From the NCBI RefSeq assembly GCF_015210005.1, contig NZ_MU158698.1, positions 1,323,611 through 1,387,610 on the forward strand: a stretch of 64,000 nucleotides of DNA. Reading direction: 5' to 3'. This DNA comes from Sphingobacterium hungaricum. Its GTDB lineage: Bacteria; Bacteroidota; Bacteroidia; Sphingobacteriales; Sphingobacteriaceae. A model generated the notes under the pieces. The model saw only the letters and a program-made list of their open reading frames with translations. It did not search any database and was not told the origin of the DNA. Both the position numbers and the translations under genes were made by a program. Positions 52,645-61,235 of the stretch are shown piece by piece. The number at the start of each line of letters is the position of its first letter. Position 1 is the stretch's first letter.

Positions 52645-53559
52645 CTAAAAAAGTTTTTCTGGATAAACACCGTCGGCTATTAATTTAGAGATGCTTTTTT
52701 CAACAATCGGCTTATCTTCTGGATAAGTTACACCAAACCATTTTGCGGATGTAGGGATAACTTTAAAATTCGCTTCGTTATCTTTTACCAATTGATCTGC
52801 AACCGAAGGAATAAAGAATTCAGACTTAGGATCTTCCCAATTTTTTTCGACAAAATCATGAAACATATCCTCTGCCTTTTCAAAAACTTTAGGCGTAAAA
52901 CCCCAGAAATTCATAGAAACCGGACTTTTCACGTCCAAATCAAATGTTTCGCCATTTTCTTCAAAGACAACTTTCTTTTGTTTCCCGTCTCCTTGGTAAT
53001 AAATTTTAGTCCGTTCCGTTACTGAAATCATATTTCCTGCTTCACTAACTTCACAAACGCCACGTGATACATAGCCATAATCGGACATCGTATTCCCTAC
53101 TTCAAAGCCCATCAATGACATTTTCTCATCCGAAACTTCTGTCGTTAAAAATTTTGCCATTTTTTCGAAAGCATCCTGCCCATAAAAATCGTCGGCATTG
53201 ATTACACAAAATGGAGTTGACACGTTATTTCTAGCACTTAAAACCGCGTGAGCTGTTCCCCAAGGTTTCGTACGTTCAACTTTTCGATCTATGCCGAATT
53301 TTGTCAAATCGAAATCTTGAAACGCAAAGTCATACTCAATTCTTCCGTCTAGCTTTGATGCGAACACATCGCGCATTCTTTCTAGAAACTCTTCGCGAAT
53401 AATAAAAACAACCTTTCCAAAACCTGCGCGGATGGCATCATAGATGGAAAAGTCAATAATTGTTTCACCATGAGGACCAAAAGAATCCATTTGTTTCAGG
53501 GAACCATAACGGCTCGCCATACCTGCCGCAAGAATAACTAAAGTGGGTTTATTTAACAT
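52645..53559 (-). CDS. Sugar-phosphate nucleotidyltransferase-like protein
   Basis: The 304 residues have the nucleotidyltransferase opening LVILAAGMASRYGSLKQMD and the metal/sugar site VINADDFYGQDAF. The motif spacing resembles UTP-glucose-1-phosphate uridylyltransferase-type enzymes, but the substrate-binding part does not match RfbA or GalU closely. It probably activates a sugar phosphate in the cytosol; the exact sugar is unknown. Confidence 0.85.
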   Translation of the reverse strand: MLNKPTLVILAAGMASRYGSLKQMDSFGPHGETIIDFSIYDAIRAGFGKVVFIIREEFLERMRDVFASKLDGRIEYDFAFQDFDLTKFGIDRKVERTKPWGTAHAVLSARNNVSTPFCVINADDFYGQDAFEKMAKFLTTEVSDEKMSLMGFEVGNTMSDYGYVSRGVCEVSEAGNMISVTERTKIYYQGDGKQKKVVFEENGETFDLDVKSPVSMNFWGFTPKVFEKAEDMFHDFVEKNWEDPKSEFFIPSVADQLVKDNEANFKVIPTSAKWFGVTYPEDKPIVEKSISKLIADGVYPEKLF

Positions 53560-53610
53560 AAGTTCAAATTATACGCAATTGTCTAAGCTTCGCAAAGTTA
53601 TAAATTTTAA

Positions 53611-55167
53611 TTACTTTTTCTTAAAGAATGAATTGAGAAGTCCATTAGCCAATTTGCCGAGAAATTTTACGCCTTCGCGCGCCAATGTCCGGCTTGCAGT
53701 AGATTGAGCAGCTTCCAACGGTGTCTGCCGGTTTGAAGTACGTGAAGTTGGTTTTGGCTTCGACGCCTCTTTTGCCATCTCCTTTTTGCTCTTCTCCAGC
53801 TCTTGCTGCTGTTGAAAAGCCGCATTTTTCTCGTCAATAATTTCCGATGCCGTACGCCGTTCGACACGCTCTTGGTATTTTTGCGTAAATTCCGAAGAAG
53901 CAATCAATTCGGCATAATGCGATGGCTGGCAAGGCCCCATCACCGCCCTAGCGGGCACCAAATGGGTTGCGACAACCTCTGTCGGAATTCCTTTATCATT
54001 TAAAACCGTCACCAAAGCTTGACCTGTCCCTAACGATGTCAGCACTTTATCGATTTCATAAAAATCTGATGTGGGATAGGTTCTGACTGTTTTCCTTAAA
54101 TTCTCTGCATCATTTGGCGTAAATGCACGTAATGCATGCTGAATACGATTTCCCAATTGTCCTAAAACCGATTCGGGAACATCCGTGGCCGCTTGCGTAC
54201 AAAAGAACACGCCTACGCCTTTTGAGCGAATCAAACGGACAATTTGCTCAATCTGTGACAAAAATGCTTTAGAAGCGCCATTAAACAGCAAATGCGCTTC
54301 ATCAAAAAAGAAGACCAATTTTGGCTTGTCCAAATCGCCAACTTCTGGCAATTGTTTGAAAAGTTGCGCCAAAAGACTCAATAGAAAAGTTGAAAACAGC
54401 AAAGGTTGGTCTTGGACATCAGAAATGTTCAACAGCGAAATCACACCTTTTCCATCAACTTTATTGAACAAATCTTGAATATCAAATTCCTTCTCCCCAA
54501 AAATATGCGCTACTCCTTGTTGCTCAATAGCGACTATTTTTCTTAAAATCGCCCCAGAACTTGAAGTGCTTATTTTTCCGTAATCAGCTTTGATTTCATC
54601 TGCACCAGGCCCTTCTGATAAATAATTCAACAGCTTTTTCAAATCCTGCAAATCGACTATCGGCAACTGGTTATCCGTAGCGTATTTGAAAATAGCGCTT
54701 AAAACTCCAGACTGAGTATCATTTAAATCCAATATCCTGGAAAGCAAAATTGGACCAAAATCTTCGACAGTAATGCGCATTGGGGCACCTAATTTCCCTG
54801 TCAACGAGAAAAGTTCGATAGGAAAACTAGCCGGTTCGAAAGGAATACCTACTGCATTTCCACGGTCAAGCAATGCTTGGTTCGTGTTACCGGGTTCTGA
54901 CAAACCTGACAAATCTCCTTTTACGTCCAATAGAAAAACAGGAACTGCTGCATCTGAAAGCTGTTCTGCAATTAATTGCAAAGTTCTTGTCTTTCCTGTC
55001 CCCGTTGCTCCCGCAATAAGCCCATGACGGTTCATCATCTTGAGCGCAAGGTTAACCTTTGCGTCTGTAACTATTTCAGCGTCAAGTATTCCGGAGCCTA
55101 ATTGAATAAAAGCTCCTTTGGGACTATATGATTGATTTATCTTCTGAATAAATTGTTCTTTTGCCAT
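53611..55167 (-). CDS. HerA-like DUF853 ATPase
   Basis: The 518 residues have the Walker A motif GATGTGKTRT near 34-43, Walker B LVFFFDEAHLLF, and a HerA/FtsK-like core (SKGVGVFFCTQAATDVP, LGQLGNRIQHALRAFTP). The C-terminal 90 residues are basic, low complexity and probably disordered. Family knowledge: DUF853/YjgR proteins are hexameric ATPases possibly acting on DNA. No NurA-like nuclease is nearby. Confidence 0.92.
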   Translation of the reverse strand: MAKEQFIQKINQSYSPKGAFIQLGSGILDAEIVTDAKVNLALKMMNRHGLIAGATGTGKTRTLQLIAEQLSDAAVPVFLLDVKGDLSGLSEPGNTNQALLDRGNAVGIPFEPASFPIELFSLTGKLGAPMRITVEDFGPILLSRILDLNDTQSGVLSAIFKYATDNQLPIVDLQDLKKLLNYLSEGPGADEIKADYGKISTSSSGAILRKIVAIEQQGVAHIFGEKEFDIQDLFNKVDGKGVISLLNISDVQDQPLLFSTFLLSLLAQLFKQLPEVGDLDKPKLVFFFDEAHLLFNGASKAFLSQIEQIVRLIRSKGVGVFFCTQAATDVPESVLGQLGNRIQHALRAFTPNDAENLRKTVRTYPTSDFYEIDKVLTSLGTGQALVTVLNDKGIPTEVVATHLVPARAVMGPCQPSHYAELIASSEFTQKYQERVERRTASEIIDEKNAAFQQQQELEKSKKEMAKEASKPKPTSRTSNRQTPLEAAQSTASRTLAREGVKFLGKLANGLLNSFFKKK

Positions 55168-55306
55168 AATTTTCAGGAAAAGTTTAATATTTATGTGAAT
55201 ATACTTATATTATGAAAAATGCATGTTAACGAATACTTAAAATTAGATTAACTTATGTGTTTTTCTCAATCTTTTGTAATTTTTTTGTTTTATTATTTCA
55301 TTATTT

Positions 55307-55337
55307 TTGGTACTATTTTAATAATAGTATATTTTTG
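55307..55337 (+). promoter_or_regulatory. Promoter of the SulP-carbonic anhydrase operon
   Basis: TTG (55307-55309), 20 nt, then TATTTTTG (55330-55337) is a full Bacteroidota promoter match, 35 nt before the small secreted protein gene. Confidence 0.65.
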
Positions 55338-55372
55338 TGCTAGTTAAAATAGTGAATACTTAAAAAAACTGG

Positions 55373-55714
55373 ATGTTTAATTTAAGCTTTAAAAAATTGT
55401 CAGCGAAAATTTGTTTTTTCATTTTCTGTACGAAAATGTTAATCTCAGCTACGCCTATTTTTTCAAGCATGATTGACAAAGGAACCATTCTTCAAGTTGT
55501 AATGCAACTTGAGATTGAGACCACCAGCAAAAGTAATACACAGAACGAAGACTTACACGATTCAGGCACAAAGTTCTTTAACGCAACGACATCAGAATAT
55601 CCCTCGTATTCGAAAGGTGTAGAGAACAATAGCAAGCAAAAGCATTATTTAAAGAATGAAATAAGCATTTGTGCGTATCACCCCACGGTGCCGACCCCCC
55701 CTCCTAACTGTTAA
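55373..55714 (+). CDS. Small exported protein ahead of a bicarbonate-type transporter
   Basis: The 113 residues have an N-terminal hydrophobic segment (about 10-32; ICFFIFCTKMLISATPIF) followed by a polar, low-complexity middle and the tail HPTVPTPPPNC. A perfect promoter lies just upstream and the SulP gene 91 bp downstream. No domain is recognised. The conserved-looking proline-rich tail and operon position suggest a real gene; its function is unknown. Confidence 0.65.
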   Translation: MFNLSFKKLSAKICFFIFCTKMLISATPIFSSMIDKGTILQVVMQLEIETTSKSNTQNEDLHDSGTKFFNATTSEYPSYSKGVENNSKQKHYLKNEISICAYHPTVPTPPPNC

Positions 55715-55805
55715 TTTATTCATTTAGTGGACTGCTTTAATATGCATTAAAGTATGTGAATTATTGTAATAAAATTAATAAACAAAATATAGAATTAAAG
55801 TTTTT

Positions 55806-57347
55806 ATGAATGGAACTCGTGTGTCTGCTTTTCTAAAATTATCGAAAAGAGACTTAAAATATGACCTACCTGCCAGTATAGTAGTTTTTTTAGTTGCTTT
55901 ACCGTTGTGCTTAGGGATAGCATTGGCTTCAGGAGCACCTTTGTTCGCAGGTCTATTGACTGGTGTAATCGGAGGTATTGTTGTTGCGTCAATTAGTAAA
56001 TCACCTCTTAGTGTAAGTGGTCCTGCGGCCGGTTTAACTGTTATCGTGTTGGGCGCTATACAACAATTGGGTGCTTACGAAACATTTTTGTTAGCCGTCG
56101 TAATTGCTGGTGTAGTACAATTAATTTTAGGTATTCTGAAAGCAGGATTGATTGGAAATTATTTTCCATCTGCCGTAATTTTAGGAATGCTTACAGCGAT
56201 TGGTATTACCATCATCATAAAACAAATTCCATTGGCGTTTGGTTTAACGGAACCACATGCATTTGAAATGGATAACGGCGGAGGATTAAATGCATTTACA
56301 GATACGATTATTTCGTCCATCAACGTGGGCGCGACAATCATCTGTTTTCTTTCCTTAGCGGTATTGATTTACTGGCCAAGACTTAAAGGACTAAGCAAAA
56401 TTCCTGCACCATTAGTGGTTGTGTTAATTGGAATTGGACTTACGTTCGCTTTCCAAAGCACTCCATGGGCGTTGAACCCTGACCATTTGGTATCAATTCC
56501 AATTGTTAGCTCGTTCAGCGAATTTACAGGCTTATTCATTTTCCCTGATTTTACGCAGATTTTGAATAAAGAAGTATGGATTGTCGGTGTCACGATTGCA
56601 ATTGTTGCCAGTTTGGAAACCTTATTGAGTATCGAAGCGGTTGATAAAATTGACCCTTTCAAACGCAATACGCCAACAAACAGAGAATTAGTTGCTCAAG
56701 GTATCGGTAACATGTCCAGTGGATTTTTAGGCGGATTGCCAATGACATCGGTAATCGTACGTTCTTCGGCGAACGTAAATGCTGGAGGTAGAACAAGACA
56801 ATCGGCAATTTTACATGGTATCTGGTTATTGGTTGCTTTGCTTGCAATCCCTACTGCAATCAATTTAATCCCATTATCGTGTTTAGCGGCTATTCTTTTG
56901 CACACAGGATATAAATTGGCGAAGCCAGCAATCTTTAAAAGCATGTATGTAAAAGGACTTGACCAATTTATTCCATTTACTGTAACTGTTTTGGCTGTTG
57001 TCGTGACAGATTTATTGACAGGTGTTGGTATAGGTATTGTGGTATCTATGTTCTACATTTTACGTGCAAATATGAAAAATGCATTTAAATTTGATGTATC
57101 AAAAGATAGCGACGACAAAAACAGAGCTACTTTGACTTTAGCTGAAGAAGTTTCCTTCTTGAATAAAGTGCCGATTCAGCAAAAGTTGTACAACTTACCT
57201 AAAAGCATCGATTCGATTCTAATCGACGGTCAATTCAGTAAGTTTATTGATAAGGATGTCATTGAAGTGATTAAAGATTTTGAGAAGAATGCGTTGAGCA
57301 AAGGCCTTGAAATCGAGCTTAATGACGTTTCTTATAAGAAAGGATAA
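55806..57347 (+). CDS. SulP-family anion transporter, probable bicarbonate transporter
   Basis: The 513 residues include about 11-12 membrane helices with the SulP pattern: VALPLCLGIALASGAPLFAGL, SPLSVSGPAAGLTVIV, and LGGLPMTSVIVRSSANVNAGGRTR. The C-terminal STAS domain is short and degenerate (about 440-510). A beta-carbonic anhydrase gene follows 45 bp later, a linkage typical of SulP bicarbonate importers. Sulfate transport is the alternative. Confidence 0.9.
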   Translation: MNGTRVSAFLKLSKRDLKYDLPASIVVFLVALPLCLGIALASGAPLFAGLLTGVIGGIVVASISKSPLSVSGPAAGLTVIVLGAIQQLGAYETFLLAVVIAGVVQLILGILKAGLIGNYFPSAVILGMLTAIGITIIIKQIPLAFGLTEPHAFEMDNGGGLNAFTDTIISSINVGATIICFLSLAVLIYWPRLKGLSKIPAPLVVVLIGIGLTFAFQSTPWALNPDHLVSIPIVSSFSEFTGLFIFPDFTQILNKEVWIVGVTIAIVASLETLLSIEAVDKIDPFKRNTPTNRELVAQGIGNMSSGFLGGLPMTSVIVRSSANVNAGGRTRQSAILHGIWLLVALLAIPTAINLIPLSCLAAILLHTGYKLAKPAIFKSMYVKGLDQFIPFTVTVLAVVVTDLLTGVGIGIVVSMFYILRANMKNAFKFDVSKDSDDKNRATLTLAEEVSFLNKVPIQQKLYNLPKSIDSILIDGQFSKFIDKDVIEVIKDFEKNALSKGLEIELNDVSYKKG

Positions 57348-57392
57348 CAAAATAAATTATAAACAATTAAGATATAAAAAACAAAACAAACT

Positions 57393-58040
57393 ATGAGTAA
57401 GTCAGATTTAGAAATTAGTTTTCAGAAAGTCTTAGATGGTAATAAGGATTGGGTAGATTTTGTTGCTCACGACACGACAGGCAGGTTTCAACAACTAGCA
57501 AAAGGACAAAGCCCAGAAATTCTTTGGATTGGATGTGCGGATAGCCGTGTTCCTGCCAATGAAATTACAGGGATGAAGCCAGGAGAAGTTTTTGTTCACA
57601 GAAACATTGCTAACATGTGTGTGCATTCCGACATGAGCATGTTAAGTGTACTGGATTACGCAGTAAACGTCCTTAAAATCAAACACATTGTTGTAGCGGG
57701 TCATTACGGTTGTGGTGGTGTTGCTGCGTCTTTGTCAAGAAATCAATATGGAATTATCGATAACTGGTTGTGCCATATCAAAGACGTGTACAGATTGCAT
57801 GCTTCAGAAATTGACGCTATCGAAGATGAAACTGAAAAAGTAAATCGACTAATTGAATTAAACGTTGTGGAACAAGTTTTTAACTTAAGCACAACATCGA
57901 TTGTTCAAAACGCATGGAAAGACAATCGCGATTTATCTATCCACGGCATGGTAATCAATATCGGCACAGGACAGCTTATCGATTTAGACACTACTTTTAC
58001 AAATAACGAAGCTTTAGGTAAGGTTTTTGCTTATAAATAG
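57393..58040 (+). CDS. can: Beta-class carbonic anhydrase
   Basis: The 215 residues carry all zinc and dyad residues: Cys48, Asp50 and Arg52 in GCADSRVPANE, and His104 and Cys107 in AGHYGCGG. It interconverts carbon dioxide and bicarbonate in the cytosol. With the SulP transporter it likely supplies bicarbonate to carboxylases at low CO2 (inference). Confidence 0.96.
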   Translation: MSKSDLEISFQKVLDGNKDWVDFVAHDTTGRFQQLAKGQSPEILWIGCADSRVPANEITGMKPGEVFVHRNIANMCVHSDMSMLSVLDYAVNVLKIKHIVVAGHYGCGGVAASLSRNQYGIIDNWLCHIKDVYRLHASEIDAIEDETEKVNRLIELNVVEQVFNLSTTSIVQNAWKDNRDLSIHGMVINIGTGQLIDLDTTFTNNEALGKVFAYK

Positions 58041-58065
58041 TAAGTTTGATTTAATTTTTAAGAAT

Positions 58066-58105
58066 GTTCCGGTAGCGTAAGTAATTATTCTGCCGGAATT
58101 TTTTT
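58066..58105 (+). terminator. Terminator after the carbonic anhydrase gene
   Basis: TTCCGG and CCGGAA pair across a roughly 20-nt loop (with additional weak pairing), followed by TTTTTTT. Confidence 0.65.
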
Positions 58106-58113
58106 GCCTTCTT

Positions 58114-59394
58114 TTATCGAAGAATAATTCCCGATTGAGAAATTTTGACATCAAACAGTTTGCAGAATGTCTCTATCGCGGTAGCAAAAAGGTATCGGCT
58201 GACTTTCGGCGAAGCCGAATGATTGACGTGTCGTTCAAAAAAACTTTCAAATTCTCTATCGCGAATGGCACCCGCAGATGCATCCCTGAAGGAGATGATT
58301 TTCAAGAAATCCTGAAACTCGGAAAGCTCAAAAAAATCGGCGTCCTGATTTTTAAACCAAAGTTGGCTTCTCGAAGAAAATCTCAAAATCGGTGCTTTTA
58401 CTTCCGCTATTTTTACGGAATCTAAGCAATCCAGTACATAGCGATTCCCCAATTGCTTACCCATTAGAATTCCTGACAATCCAAATCGCTGAATCTTCTG
58501 AAAATTCGAATCCTGAATTTCGATGTCTTGGTACGGAACTATTCGGGCATTGAACTTAAGCAATTCGCTTTGCAGTTTTCTGACATCGATTTTATCCGTT
58601 GTGGTTTTGAAAAAAGCTGTGTAAGCCATTGTTGCACCAATCGCTTGTCCAATATTTGCATGAAATGGCATTTCATTCGTGGAATTGCCTAATCCTTGAA
58701 TTTTAGTCAATGCGTAGAACCCATCTCGTTGAATGGACAGCAATGACGGCAAATTGATGCCATAAATCTCACCCTCACTTTCTCCGCTGGCAATTAAAGT
58801 CCTTAGTTCGTTGGCTGAAAATTGTGCTATCGGTTTCATCGCTACAGCACTATCCGAATCTGCTAGTTTCAAGAAGTTTGCTAATTCCTGTTGCGGAGAA
58901 CCATCGAAAACGGCAGAAACCGAAAATTTAGATTTGTCAGAAAGCGCTACGTTCCAATCTTTCTTAGAAAAAGCGATTTGCTTGACCTGTTGGTTCTTCA
59001 GCACTTTCAATTTTGGTTGCTTCGCGAGCAAGCTCTCGATGGCATTGTTGAATATTCGGGTTGTGATGTTGCGCTTGACGACTTGCGCTACGGAATCATT
59101 TGGCAAGTCATGATTTGCAACTTGCATGAGCAAATCCATAAATATTCCGCCGTCTAAATTTTCTGCATTCGCAATCGAAAAAGAGTCCTTGTTTAATTCT
59201 GAAACAAATTCATTTCCATCGAAAGCCCAAACCACAGCCACATCCGACTGCGCGCATTGCATTGCGACAGCAAAACTGGCTATGCTTGAACCATACACAA
59301 AAACCTGAGGCTTAGCCTCCTTCTGTGCAAAGGCATTCAACGAATAGACAAATAAAATGCTTAGAGCAAGGATTTTCGGAAAACTATAATTCAT
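58114..59394 (-). CDS. Degenerate exported FAD-dependent oxidoreductase-like protein
   Basis: The 426 residues have a Sec signal peptide ending AFAQ. The Rossmann start reads FVYGSSIASFAVAMQCA, where the usual GxGxxG is GxSxxS, so dinucleotide binding is doubtful. NLDGGIFMDLL and NIGQAIGATMAYTAFF resemble the FAD-oxidoreductase family of PF12831. It lies alone, convergent with the carbonic anhydrase gene and divergent from glnS. It may be a non-enzymatic descendant. Confidence 0.65.
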   Translation of the reverse strand: MNYSFPKILALSILFVYSLNAFAQKEAKPQVFVYGSSIASFAVAMQCAQSDVAVVWAFDGNEFVSELNKDSFSIANAENLDGGIFMDLLMQVANHDLPNDSVAQVVKRNITTRIFNNAIESLLAKQPKLKVLKNQQVKQIAFSKKDWNVALSDKSKFSVSAVFDGSPQQELANFLKLADSDSAVAMKPIAQFSANELRTLIASGESEGEIYGINLPSLLSIQRDGFYALTKIQGLGNSTNEMPFHANIGQAIGATMAYTAFFKTTTDKIDVRKLQSELLKFNARIVPYQDIEIQDSNFQKIQRFGLSGILMGKQLGNRYVLDCLDSVKIAEVKAPILRFSSRSQLWFKNQDADFFELSEFQDFLKIISFRDASAGAIRDREFESFFERHVNHSASPKVSRYLFATAIETFCKLFDVKISQSGIILR

Positions 59395-59485
59395 TCTTTC
59401 ATACGAGTTTGAATCTCCGAAAATACAAAATTTCGAATGGATTCATTTTTTTAAAACAGAGAACTTACATCCTATATTATTTGAT

Positions 59486-59493
59486 TAATTTTG
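59486..59493 (+). promoter_or_regulatory. Possible -7 box of glnS
   Basis: TAATTTTG ends 4 nt before the ATG. If used, the transcript would start at or next to the start codon. No -33 match was found. Confidence 0.35.
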
Positions 59494-59497
59494 TACT

Positions 59498-61165
59498 ATG
59501 ACAAATGAAGAGAAACCATTAAATTTTATTGAAGAGATTATTGAAAAAGACCTCGAAAGTGGTAAACACAATGGCCGTGTTTTAACACGTTTTCCGCCAG
59601 AACCCAATGGTTATTTGCACATTGGACACGCGAAATCGATTTGCTTGAATTTTGGTTTAGGTCAGAAATACAACGGAAAAACAAATTTAAGATTTGATGA
59701 TACAAACCCTGTAACAGAAGACACAGAATATGTAGACAGCATCAAATACGATATAAATTGGCTTGGCTTCGAATGGGCCGAAGAATTATATACATCAGAT
59801 TATTTCGGTCAGTTATACGATTTTGCGGTCAAGTTGATTGAAAATGATTTGGCTTATGTCGATGACAGCAGTTCGGAAGAAATTGCCTCGGCAAAAGGAA
59901 CGCCAACAGAACCGGGAACACCAACGCCGTATAGAAGCCGTTCGATTGAAGAAAACTTGAAATTATTTCAAGAAATGAAAGATGGCAAATATGCAGATGG
60001 TGAAAAAGTGTTGCGCGCGAAAATTGATTTAGCAAATCCAAATATGCATTTGCGCGACCCTTTGCTGTACCGCATCAAACATGCGCATCATCACCGCACG
60101 GGAAACACTTGGTGTATTTACCCGATGTATGATTTTGCACATGGTCAATCTGATTCTATCGAAGAGATTACACATTCAATCTGTACATTGGAATTTATTC
60201 CACACAGAAATTTATACGATTGGTTAATCGAAAAATTAGACATTTTCCCGTCCAAACAATATGAGTTTGCGCGCTTGAACATGACTTACACGGTCATGAG
60301 CAAACGCCGTTTGTTGCAATTGGTCAATGATAAATTAGTTGACGGTTGGGATGACCCGCGCATGCCAACGATTTCAGCTTTTAGAAGAAGAGGTTATACG
60401 CCAGCAAGTATTCGTAATTTCTGTGACCGCATTGGCGTTCAAAAGAGAGAGAATATGATTGACATCAGTTTGCTTGAATTCTGCATCCGTGAAGAATTAA
60501 ATAAAACTGCTTGGCGCAGAATGGCTGTTTTGGACCCGATTAAATTGGTCATCACGAATTATCCGGAAGGGCAAGTTGATGAATTAATCGGCGAAAACAA
60601 TCCAGAAGTCGAAGGTGGCGAAGGTTCACGTGTTATTCCTTTTAGCAACGAATTGTGGATTGAGCGCGATGATTTTATGGAAGATGCTCCGAAGAAATTT
60701 TTCCGTTTAGGCCCTGGTTTATCTGTTCGTTTGAAACATGCTTATATCGTGACCTGTACTGACTTTAAGAAAGATGAACAAGGAAACATTACCGAAGTTC
60801 ATTGTGAATACATCCCGAACTCTAAATCAGGTGAAGATACGTCAGGTTTAAAAGTAAAAGGGACTATTCATTGGGTTTCAGTTGCACATGCGAAAGAAGC
60901 TGAGGTTCGCTTATACGACCGTTTATTCAACAAAGAAAATCCAGTCGCTGAAGAAAACTTCAAGGACTCAATCAATCCAGATAGTTTGAAGGTTATTGAG
61001 AAAGCATTCATCGAACCTGATTTGGCTAAGGCGACTCCGGGCAAAGGCTATCAATTTATCCGTTTAGGGTATTTCACATTGGATACTAAATCCACAACTG
61101 ACAAATTGGTCTTCAACCGCACGGTGACTTTAAAAGATTCTTGGGCGAAAGAAGTTAAAAAATAA
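59498..61165 (+). CDS. glnS: Glutaminyl-tRNA synthetase
   Basis: The 555 residues form a class I synthetase: the HIGH motif is in PPEPNGYLHIGHAKSICLNF and the KMSKS-type loop is VMSKRRLLQLV. The tRNA acceptor-binding and two beta-barrel anticodon-binding domains follow. It charges tRNA-Gln directly, so this organism need not rely on the GatCAB route for Gln-tRNA. Confidence 0.98.
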   Translation: MTNEEKPLNFIEEIIEKDLESGKHNGRVLTRFPPEPNGYLHIGHAKSICLNFGLGQKYNGKTNLRFDDTNPVTEDTEYVDSIKYDINWLGFEWAEELYTSDYFGQLYDFAVKLIENDLAYVDDSSSEEIASAKGTPTEPGTPTPYRSRSIEENLKLFQEMKDGKYADGEKVLRAKIDLANPNMHLRDPLLYRIKHAHHHRTGNTWCIYPMYDFAHGQSDSIEEITHSICTLEFIPHRNLYDWLIEKLDIFPSKQYEFARLNMTYTVMSKRRLLQLVNDKLVDGWDDPRMPTISAFRRRGYTPASIRNFCDRIGVQKRENMIDISLLEFCIREELNKTAWRRMAVLDPIKLVITNYPEGQVDELIGENNPEVEGGEGSRVIPFSNELWIERDDFMEDAPKKFFRLGPGLSVRLKHAYIVTCTDFKKDEQGNITEVHCEYIPNSKSGEDTSGLKVKGTIHWVSVAHAKEAEVRLYDRLFNKENPVAEENFKDSINPDSLKVIEKAFIEPDLAKATPGKGYQFIRLGYFTLDTKSTTDKLVFNRTVTLKDSWAKEVKK

Positions 61166-61185
61166 TAGCGTGCTATTTCATAAAG

Positions 61186-61222
61186 AAGCCGTTCGGAATT
61201 TGATTCTGAACGGCTTTTTTTG
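61186..61222. terminator. Terminator between glnS and the convergent DUF2723 gene
   Basis: AAGCCGTTCGGAAT/ATTCTGAACGGCTT form a long stem with one wobble and a 4-nt loop, followed by TTTTT. The A-rich left side also serves the minus strand weakly. Confidence 0.85.
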
Positions 61223-61235
61223 TTTTTACAGCTAT

